Assembly: GCA_030593185.1 (NCBI GenBank)
Contig: JAUVHQ010000011.1
Coordinates: 1 to 17,853 of the forward strand
From: Bacteroidota bacterium
Lineage (GTDB): Bacteria; Bacteroidota; Bacteroidia; Bacteroidales; VadinHA17
Length of the DNA: 17,853 nucleotides
Direction of reading: 5' to 3'
The first letter of the stretch is position 1, and each line of letters starts with the position of its first letter. The translations under genes and the position numbers were made by a program. The notes below the pieces were generated by a model. The model ran no database searches and was not told where the DNA came from. It was given only the letters and a program-made list of their open reading frames with translations. Shown in pieces: positions 8,633 to 14,366 of this stretch.

Positions 8633-9577
8633 TCATAAAAATCTTACACTTTTGTAACTTCTTGGACTCCTGCTAATGCTAAGATTAAAACAATAACTTA
8701 CCATTAATTCATGGCTGCCATTACTATTTTTTCTTATATCAGAAGTTGCAAAATCGTAAGCGTAACCAACTCTTATACCGTTAAAAAGCTCAATCCCCAC
8801 TAACCCGATAATGGCATCTCCTGCTCTGTAAGTAACGCCAACCCAGATTTTTTTATTGTATTGAATATTGGTATTTATGCTAAGCTGGGATGTTCTTCCA
8901 TCAGAAAACAGGTAAATTGACGGTATAACCTCAATCATCGGGTTATTTATTGGCAGATGGTACCCGGTAATAATATAATAATGCCTTTTCAAGTAAGGTG
9001 TTCCTTTAGAATATTTAATTTTTGCCTCGTTTATATGAGTAGATGAAATGCCAATATAAAATTCGTGGGTTTTATAATATGCTCCAAAACCCATATCAAA
9101 AGCTAAATAACTTTCATTATTCTCAGGTATTAAAGGGTCACCACTGGCAGGAGTATGATAATCGCTTGTTGGAATTGTCCAGTTGGGCTCTAATGTTTTG
9201 TTCAATATTCCTAAACCAAGACCAATACCCAGCTTGCCTGATGCAATATCAATCTTGTAGGCATAAGAAAAATTAATGCTCATATTATCGTTAAATCCGG
9301 CCTGGTCATTCATAAGTGATAATCCAACTCCACTGTTGATCCCAAACAAGTTAAAAGGAGCATTTACATGAAAAACAGTTGTATTGGGGGCACCGTCAAA
9401 TCCCACCCAGGATTGGCGGTTCAGAGCAGCAAAACATATCATATCATTGCTTCCTGCATATCCCGGGTTAATGGACATCTGGTTAAACATTATCTGGCTG
9501 ATTTGAGGATCCTGTTGTCCCATGCAAATCAGTGAGATGTATGATAAAAATGTGATTATTTTGACTCTTTTTGTCAA
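8633..9577 (-). CDS. porP: Type IX secretion system outer-membrane protein PorP (PorP/SprF family)
   Basis: PorP/SprF proteins are outer-membrane barrel-like proteins needed for T9SS function; PorP is linked to the peptidoglycan-binding PorE in Porphyromonas, and SprF homologues help secrete particular cargo. The family N-terminal block QQDPQISQIMFNQMSINPGYAGS is present, followed by beta-strand-like alternating segments (NRQSWVGFDGAPNTT, GLSLMNDQAGF, FDMGFGAYYKTHEFYIGISS, WVGVTYRAGDAIIGLVGIEL, RVGYAYDF) and a final strand ending near the C-terminus (SYCFNLSIS). There is no usable ATG before the mature region: the candidates are TTG at 9601 and TTG at 9577. I took 9577 because it gives a short basic N-region (MTKRVK), a hydrophobic core and cleavage near MG-QQD; with 9601 the protein is 322 rather than 314 residues. 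It is the first gene of the T9SS cluster, 46 bases before gldK. Confidence 0.9.
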   Translation of the reverse strand: MTKRVKIITFLSYISLICMGQQDPQISQIMFNQMSINPGYAGSNDMICFAALNRQSWVGFDGAPNTTVFHVNAPFNLFGINSGVGLSLMNDQAGFNDNMSINFSYAYKIDIASGKLGIGLGLGILNKTLEPNWTIPTSDYHTPASGDPLIPENNESYLAFDMGFGAYYKTHEFYIGISSTHINEAKIKYSKGTPYLKRHYYIITGYHLPINNPMIEVIPSIYLFSDGRTSQLSINTNIQYNKKIWVGVTYRAGDAIIGLVGIELFNGIRVGYAYDFATSDIRKNSNGSHELMVSYCFNLSISRSPRSYKSVRFL

Positions 9578-9651
9578 ACCTGTTTCTTCCCTTTTTTGCA
9601 ATATGCTTGTTATCTAACATTTTTTAGTTTAGTAAAAATAGTACTTTCAAT

Positions 9652-9680
9652 CAACATTAACAATTTATTTCTGTAAACAA
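9652..9680 (-). promoter_or_regulatory. porP: Weak candidate promoter for the porP-gldN cluster
   Basis: On the minus strand, TTG (9680-9678) stands 18 bases before TAATGTTG (9659-9652). The latter differs at one position from the Bacteroidota -7 consensus TAnnTTTG, and the former fits the -33 element, although the spacing is a little short. It would start transcription some 65-70 bases before the TTG at 9577. No exact TAnnTTTG copy occurs between 9602 and 9850. The match is weak and could be chance. Confidence 0.25.
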
Positions 9681-9848
9681 TAATTATGTTAACCCGTTTC
9701 ATTATCATTGCTCTTATACGGATAAAAAGTGAATTAGGTTATTTAATTAATATAAAATTGACAATTAAAGATAATACCCGTAATTTATTGTGCTGGTTTC
9801 TGATAGTCAATGATATGCTCGGGCAATAGTAAAAAGAATTAAATAGAA

Positions 9849-9885
9849 GTAACTATTCAGTGTCTTCGCTTCGACTGCGCTCAGC
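9849..9885. repeat. Shared 16-base motif fused to a CTTCGACTGCGCTCAGC element
   Basis: Bases 9849-9864 are identical to 2310-2325 (GTAACTATTCAGTGTC), and a two-mismatch copy lies at 11348-11362. It runs straight into CTTCGACTGCGCTCAGC (9869-9885), a string I recognise from memory as a recurring intergenic element in Bacteroidota genomes. All copies of the 16-base motif have the same orientation. Confidence 0.7.
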
Positions 9886-9938
9886 ATAAAAAGTTTGGAA
9901 TGCTAAAATGGCTAATCTCATTATACTTTGCATTTTTA

Positions 9939-9980
9939 AGTCGGCAATCTTCAGTCGGCAGTCGGCAATCTGAAGACTGT
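9939..9980. repeat. Heptamer array of AGTCGGC type
   Basis: Six units in exact 7-base register: AGTCGGC, AATCTTC, AGTCGGC, AGTCGGC, AATCTGA, AGACTGT. The unit AGTCGGC is the reverse complement of GCCGACT found at 10060-10094 and 11604-11645, so this array is inverted relative to those. Confidence 0.85.
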
Positions 9981-10005
9981 ACTATTTATACTTTTTAGGA
10001 TTTTG

Positions 10006-10017
10006 AATCATATGATT
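10006..10017. repeat. 12-base perfect palindrome
   Basis: AATCATATGATT lies between the two inverted heptamer arrays. It could be a dimeric protein-binding site or chance in AT-rich DNA; nothing shows a function. Confidence 0.5.
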
Positions 10018-10059
10018 AAGTGATTGTGTTTTAATTATTTAATTGTTATTTGCTTTTTT

Positions 10060-10094
10060 GTTGACTGTCGACTGTCGACTGTTGACTGCCGACT
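10060..10094. repeat. Heptamer array of GTCGACT type
   Basis: Five units in exact 7-base register: GTTGACT, GTCGACT, GTCGACT, GTTGACT, GCCGACT. It is inverted relative to 9939-9980; the reverse complement shares TCAGTCGGCAGTC with that array, so the two could pair around a loop of about 80 bases. Confidence 0.85.
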
Positions 10095-10183
10095 GATTAG
10101 TTTCAAATAGAGAACTCAGAATAATTTTGGCAAATATTGAATTTTGGATGATAAAGAGTGGTTTTTTTTAGATTAAACGGGAA

Positions 10184-11344
10184 TTATCCTTGTTTCTGAA
10201 AGGCTTTCCACCAACGATCTGGTATTTCCTGGCTGCTTGCTTTCATATAATCTTTGTATGTACAGGCTATAAATTCAGCCTTTGCAGAATTGGTTTTTGA
10301 TATAGGCACTTTTAGCCACCATCTTTCAGTATGATTACTTTTATAAAAAACAATATCTTTTCCAACACCACTTAAATTCACAATATACTTTGTAAACCGG
10401 TTCTTTTGCTTAGCAGGATTTTCGATAATTTTTTGTGACATTCCTTCGAACAGATACCAGATGATCTGTGCTGCCAGTCTGGAAGATTGATTGTTTATAT
10501 CAAGAGCAGGATTGATTTCAAAAATGCCAAATACCTGCAAATTATCACTTTGTCCGGCATATTTAGCAAGCTGACAGATCTCTTCGCCGTAAAATCCGTT
10601 TGGTGAAGGGTTAAAATGCCCGGGTGAATCAGATTGTCTTACGGCACTAATATCAAGACTAACAATATGCGCATCTCTCAACACCGGTTCCATTTCCTTA
10701 ATATCTGACCGCACTACACCGACACGGAATGAATCAAAATGCTTTTGACGGAGTTCCTTTAATAATTTTTTGTCAGTTAAATAGTCCTGATGTCCAATGT
10801 TATAGTATTGTACAGGTATTTCTTTTCCGGAAATAATTTTGTTAAGATAATATTGTGAATTAATTAGTTCGGGATCATTTTTCCAATCTATCCTGGAGTC
10901 GATAGATACAAGGTTCAAAAAAGCGTTTTCTTTCTTGTATACATTATAAATGCCATAAGTCAGATCCTGACTTCCTCCAATTACAAGCGGGAATACATTT
11001 TGATTTAGAAGTTCTGAAACCACATCCCGTAATGCAAAATATGTATCTTCAACATTTTCTCCTTTTTTAATATTACCCAGATCAATAATTCTGAATTTTT
11101 TCTTTGGTTTTGAAAGTTGATACAACCAGGTTCTTATTTTGTCAGGGCCTTCAGAACAACCCTTATTTGGGGAATTACGGTCTTCGCATACTCCCAAAAT
11201 CGCCACATCATAGTTATTAATATTATTAATCGGAGTGTCAGGTGTATGAATATGAATATTTCTACCGAATAGAGCCTGGGCTGGCAAAAGCTCAAAATCC
11301 GGTTTATCAAGACTTACAGGATCGAAATAATAATTCAGGTCCAT
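10184..11344 (-). CDS. Arginase-fold protein with degenerate metal site (annotated in relatives as formimidoylglutamase)
   Basis: The 386-residue protein has the ureohydrolase (arginase / agmatinase / formimidoylglutamase) fold, but most metal-ligand motifs are altered. GGDHS reads GGSQD (123-127), so the His ligand is Gln126. DAHxD reads DSRID (149-153): both Asp stay, but the His is Arg151. SxDxDxxDP reads SLDISAVRQSD (229-239): the first Asp231 stays, and the second is Ser233. EINP (276-279) keeps the late Glu. Loss of two His and one Asp ligand makes binuclear manganese catalysis unlikely. About 75 residues follow the arginase core (from about 310), with a Trp-rich end (RWWLKVP, DRWWKAF) not seen in classical arginases. 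No histidine- or arginine-utilisation genes are near; it lies between topA and the T9SS cluster on the same strand. Its role is unknown; the position suggests, but does not show, a link with secretion. Confidence 0.88.
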   Translation of the reverse strand: MDLNYYFDPVSLDKPDFELLPAQALFGRNIHIHTPDTPINNINNYDVAILGVCEDRNSPNKGCSEGPDKIRTWLYQLSKPKKKFRIIDLGNIKKGENVEDTYFALRDVVSELLNQNVFPLVIGGSQDLTYGIYNVYKKENAFLNLVSIDSRIDWKNDPELINSQYYLNKIISGKEIPVQYYNIGHQDYLTDKKLLKELRQKHFDSFRVGVVRSDIKEMEPVLRDAHIVSLDISAVRQSDSPGHFNPSPNGFYGEEICQLAKYAGQSDNLQVFGIFEINPALDINNQSSRLAAQIIWYLFEGMSQKIIENPAKQKNRFTKYIVNLSGVGKDIVFYKSNHTERWWLKVPISKTNSAKAEFIACTYKDYMKASSQEIPDRWWKAFQKQG

Positions 11345-11347
11345 AGG

Positions 11348-11412
11348 TAATTATTCAGTGTATAAAGTTAAAAGTTAAAAGTGACTAAAATGTTACTGGT
11401 TACTGGTTGAGT
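11348..11412. repeat. Composite intergenic repeat array, copy C
   Basis: It starts with TAATTATTCAGTGTA (two mismatches from 2311-2325), then AGTTAAA twice (11366-11379), GTGACTAAAAT (11381-11391, shared with the two longer copies at 2353 and 14055), and GTTACTG, GTTACTG, GTTGAGT (11392-11412). Same orientation as copy A. It begins 4 bases upstream of the arginase-like start codon, so it forms its leader. Confidence 0.75.
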
Positions 11413-11433
11413 CCACTCCTAAAAGTCATTATA

Positions 11434-11559
11434 GCCACGAAGGCACCCCGATACAGTCGTTCCTCCTTACGGGGCAGGCGAAGACTCAAAAAACTCACTA
11501 AGTATAAAATGTTGAGTGTCTGCTCTTTGTGAATCTTTATGTTTTTGTGTCTTAGTGGC
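11434..11559. repeat. 126-base element with imperfect terminal inverted repeats
   Basis: The left end GCCACGAAGGCAC (11434-11446) and the right end GTGTCTTAGTGGC (11547-11559) are inverted repeats that match at 11 of 13 positions. A shorter hairpin, CCCCG (11446-11450) with CGGGG (11470-11474), is nested at the left side. From memory, GCCACGAAGGCAC-type ends recur between genes in many Bacteroidota genomes. No transposase is encoded. Confidence 0.65.
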
Positions 11560-11603
11560 ATTTTTCTTTTTTCTTTTTTAAAATTTGCTTGTTTTAATTC
11601 TTT

Positions 11604-11694
11604 GCCAACTGGCAACTGCCGACTGTTGACTGCTGACTGTTGACTTTTCTTTTCTTTTCTCTTCACTTTTGCCTTTTGCCTTTTGCCTTTTGCC
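11604..11694. repeat. 13-unit heptamer array overlapping the end of topA
   Basis: Thirteen units stay in one exact 7-base register over 91 bases: GCCAACT, GGCAACT, GCCGACT, GTTGACT, GCTGACT, GTTGACT, TTTCTTT, TCTTTTC, TCTTCAC, then TTTTGCC four times. Three different unit families are joined without loss of phase. The topA stop codon (11663-11665) lies inside. Confidence 0.9.
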
Positions 11695-13996
11695 TTTCTT
11701 TCTTTTGTCCCTCTTCAATAATTCTCAAACAATCTTCAAATGTAAGAGATTCAGGCTCATTTTTCCGCGGTATACGGAAGTTTTTCTTTTTATAAGAAAT
11801 ATATGGGCCATAACGCCCAATAAGGACTTTCAGATCGGGATCATTTGGGAAACTTTTAATAATTCGCTTTTTTTCAATTTCCCTTTTTTCTTCGATCAGT
11901 TCTATGGCTCTTGATTTATTAATAGTCAATGGATCGTCTGTTTCTTTCTTCAGCGAAAAGAATTTATTGTTATGTCGAACATATGGTCCGAACCTCCCAA
12001 CACCAACAATTAAATCCTTACCTTCAAAGTCGCCAACGGTTCTTGGCAGTTTGAATAACTCAAGAGCTTCTTCGAGTGTAATTGTTTCAATAAGCTGTCC
12101 TTTAAGCAGACTGGCAAACCTGGGTTTTTCATCCTTACTACTGTCGCCCAGTTGAACGAAAGGACCATATTTGCCAATTCTAACCATAACCGGTTCTCCT
12201 GTCTCAGGATCTTTACCAAGTTGCCGCTCACCGGTTTTTTTAATTGAAGTTGCTAAACTTTTTTCAACTTTTGCATGAAATGGTTTATAAAAGGCATCAA
12301 TCATTTCAGTCCAGTCTAACTTCCCGGCAGCAATTTCATCAAATTCTTTTTCTACAGAAGCTGTAAAGTTATAATTCAGGATATCTTTGAAATGCTCAAT
12401 AAGAAAATCGTTAACAATTATTCCAATATTTTTAGGGAACAGTTTCTTTTTTTCCGTACCTGCCTTTTCAGTTTTGGTTTTTTCTTCAAGTTTCCCTTCT
12501 GATAAAGAAATAACAGTGAAATTTCTGTTGAAACCAGGGCGATCTTCTTTAAAAACATAACCTCTTTGCTGGATAGTTGAAATTGTCGGAGCGTAAGTGG
12601 AAGGACGACCAATGCCAAGTTCTTCAAGTTTTTTTACCAGACTGGCTTCAGTATATCTTGGGGGTGAAGTTGAGAACCGTTCATAAGCATTGATACTTTC
12701 ATAATTCAAAAATTGCCCGGTACTGATTAGAGGGAGCATCCCTTTAGTAGAATCATCCAACTCTTCATCTTTCGATTCCATATATACTTTAAGAAACCCG
12801 TCAAATTTTATTACTTCTCCGGATGCAACAAACCTTTTGTCACTATTAGAAATATTAATTGTAATTGTGGTTTTTTCAAGTTGTGCCTCGCTCATTTGAG
12901 ATGCAATAGTCCGTTTCCATATTAAATTATAAAGTCGTTGTTCGGAACGGTTCCCTTTAATTGTTTCGTTTTGAAAATATGTTGGTCTTACGGCTTCATG
13001 TGCCTCCTGTGCTCCTTTTGCTTTGGTTTTATATTTACGTGTTTTTGCATATTTTTCCCCGAACTCTTGAGTTATTGTATTGCGGGCACTTACCAGGGCA
13101 AGACTTGATAGATTAACAGAATCAGTTCTCATGTAGGTAATAAAACCGGCTTCATATAGTTTTTGTGCAACTGTCATAGTTTGCGATACGGAAAATCCCA
13201 GTTTTCTGCTGGCTTCCTGTTGTAAGGTTGAAGTTGTAAAGGGTGGCGCAGGAGATTTCCTGGACGGTTTAGTTATAATATCAACGACCTCAAAATCAGC
13301 ATCTTTGCAATTGTTTAGGAACTTTCTTGTTTCATCTGAATCGGGAAAGTGATTGGTAACTTCTGCTTTAAGCTCTACTTTTTCCCCTTGTTCATCAGAA
13401 AAACTAAAGGTACCATATACTTTAAATTTTGATTCAGGGTTAAAATGCATTACCTCTCTTTCTCTTTCAACCAATAATCTTACAGCGACTGATTGAACCC
13501 TGCCGGCTGAAAGTTTTGGCTGAATTTTTTTCCACAAAACAGGGGATAACTCGAAACCTACAAGCCGGTCCAAAATCCTGCGTGCCTGTTGAGCATTTAC
13601 CAGGTCTTTATTTAGTTTCCTGGGGTTGTCTACAGCGTTACGTATAGCATCTTTGGTAATTTCATGAAAAACAATTCGTTTAGTGTTCTCCGGAGACAAT
13701 TTCAATATTTCGGACAGATGCCATGCAATAGCTTCTCCCTCCCGGTCTTCATCAGTTGCAAGCCATACAACCCCGGAATCTTTTGCCAGCTTTTTTAATT
13801 CAGCGACAATTTTTTTCTTGTCTTCTGATACAATATATTGTGGAGAATAATTGTTATCAATTTCGATACCGAAATTTTTCTTGGACAGATCACGAACATG
13901 ACCAAAGCAGGATTTAACAATAAAATCTTTACCAAGAAAACTTTCTATGGTTTTTGCTTTCGCCGGAGACTCAACAATAACTAAATTTTCGATCAT
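11663..13996 (-). CDS. topA: DNA topoisomerase I
   Basis: The type IA topoisomerase relaxes negative supercoils by cutting one strand through a 5'-phosphotyrosine. In the 777-residue protein the TOPRIM domain opens with LVIVESPAKAKTIESFLG (5-22) and holds the acidic motif TDEDREGE (81-88). The central domain holds QQARRILDRLVGFELSP, SAGRVQSVAVRLL (163-175) and the active site GFITYMRTDS with nucleophile Tyr288. GIGRPSTYAPTI (461-472) follows. The C-terminus lacks Cys4 zinc fingers and instead carries three Toprim C-terminal repeats, seen as GKYGPFV (608-614), GRFGPYV (667-673) and GRYGPYI (727-733). The last 13 or so residues (KKERQKAKGKRQK) are encoded by an intergenic heptamer array that supplies the stop codon. 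Start ATG at 13996 gives the usual N-terminus. It is divergent from the PBP gene. Confidence 0.96.
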   Translation of the reverse strand: MIENLVIVESPAKAKTIESFLGKDFIVKSCFGHVRDLSKKNFGIEIDNNYSPQYIVSEDKKKIVAELKKLAKDSGVVWLATDEDREGEAIAWHLSEILKLSPENTKRIVFHEITKDAIRNAVDNPRKLNKDLVNAQQARRILDRLVGFELSPVLWKKIQPKLSAGRVQSVAVRLLVEREREVMHFNPESKFKVYGTFSFSDEQGEKVELKAEVTNHFPDSDETRKFLNNCKDADFEVVDIITKPSRKSPAPPFTTSTLQQEASRKLGFSVSQTMTVAQKLYEAGFITYMRTDSVNLSSLALVSARNTITQEFGEKYAKTRKYKTKAKGAQEAHEAVRPTYFQNETIKGNRSEQRLYNLIWKRTIASQMSEAQLEKTTITINISNSDKRFVASGEVIKFDGFLKVYMESKDEELDDSTKGMLPLISTGQFLNYESINAYERFSTSPPRYTEASLVKKLEELGIGRPSTYAPTISTIQQRGYVFKEDRPGFNRNFTVISLSEGKLEEKTKTEKAGTEKKKLFPKNIGIIVNDFLIEHFKDILNYNFTASVEKEFDEIAAGKLDWTEMIDAFYKPFHAKVEKSLATSIKKTGERQLGKDPETGEPVMVRIGKYGPFVQLGDSSKDEKPRFASLLKGQLIETITLEEALELFKLPRTVGDFEGKDLIVGVGRFGPYVRHNNKFFSLKKETDDPLTINKSRAIELIEEKREIEKKRIIKSFPNDPDLKVLIGRYGPYISYKKKNFRIPRKNEPESLTFEDCLRIIEEGQKKERQKAKGKRQK

Positions 13997-14018
13997 ATTT
14001 AGCAGGCTTATAAATTAT

Positions 14019-14149
14019 TAAATGAAGAAGTACCTAAAGTGCTTAAAGTTTAAAGTGACTAAAATGACTAAAATTGAAAAATCGTGAATCTTACTTCTTC
14101 ACTCATCACTCACTTCTTCATTCTTCCTTACTCAACTACTCAACTTACT
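14019..14149. repeat. Composite intergenic repeat array, copy D
   Basis: Bases 14019-14127 match 2326-2416 with three substitutions and two 9-base insertions (TGCTTAAAG and TGACTAAAA types), each a tandem duplication of its neighbour. From 14101 the heptamers ACTCATC, ACTCACT, TCTTCAT, TCTTCCT run in exact register, followed by looser TACTCAA-type units. Like copy A it lies in a divergent gap, with the same orientation. Confidence 0.85.
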
Positions 14150-14282
14150 CACCTTACTTAACTTTTTACTTTAAGTACTGATTAGTTACCAATAATTAAG
14201 TATTCAGTAAAAATTTGCACAAAGTAAATAAAATAGCAAGCTAAGTTCAAAATTTAAAAGCACATATTCTTTAAAGTTTTAG

Positions 14283-14290
14283 TATTTTTG
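14283..14290 (+). promoter_or_regulatory. mrcA: Candidate -7 element for the PBP gene
   Basis: TATTTTTG matches the Bacteroidota sigma -7 consensus TAnnTTTG exactly and lies 76 bases before the ATG. No clear TTTG stands at the expected -33 position (about 14258-14262), so support is only moderate. Confidence 0.35.
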
Positions 14291-14366
14291 AGGTAAATAA
14301 ATCGGAAGAAAGTTAGAAGGAAGCGTTCAACTTTGCAAACTTTTAACTTTATAAACTTTCAACTCT

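Larger units (their letters stand above)
9602..10183. other. Intergenic region upstream of porP
   Basis: The 582 bases between the arginase-like gene and porP hold no gene that I can support on either strand. From 9602 to 9848 it is AT-rich and presumably contains the promoter and leader of the T9SS cluster. From 9849 to 10094 it holds repeats and a palindrome, listed separately. From 10095 to 10183 it is the unremarkable 3' flank of the arginase-like gene, with no convincing terminator hairpin. Confidence 0.7.
11345..11662. other. Intergenic region topA to arginase-like gene, almost all repeats
   Basis: The 318 bases hold no supported gene. Three blocks fill them: a 16-base-motif and heptamer block (11348-11412), an inverted-repeat element (11434-11559), and a heptamer array that runs into the end of topA (11604-11694). 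A frame open on the minus strand from 11666 to 11400 is a translation of this repeat DNA. Confidence 0.75.
13997..14366. other. Divergent intergenic region topA/PBP
   Basis: The 370 bases hold no supported gene. The topA-proximal side is repeat DNA (14019-14149). Bases 14150-14366 are AT-rich and hold a candidate promoter for the PBP gene. Just before the PBP start, AACTTT recurs at 14329, 14338, 14345 and 14354, a looser repeat that runs up to the ATG. Confidence 0.7.

Noticed and set aside
3755..9601. Novel secretion or defence system
   Set aside because: All five genes match the known porP-gldKLMN type IX secretion core in order and motifs.
9939..10094. CRISPR array
   Set aside because: Units are 7 bases with no spacers of constant length, and no cas gene is present.
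10184..11344. True formimidoylglutamase of histidine degradation
   Set aside because: Metal ligands are lost in three of the key positions and no hut genes are near.
11455..11475. CCTCCTTAC string resembling the 16S rRNA 3' end
   Set aside because: Only nine bases, inside a repeat hairpin; no further rRNA similarity around it.
11400..11666. 88-residue basic open frame on the minus strand
   Set aside because: It consists entirely of intergenic repeat elements, with a 4-base overlap of topA; similar frames are common artefacts of repeat DNA in this phylum.
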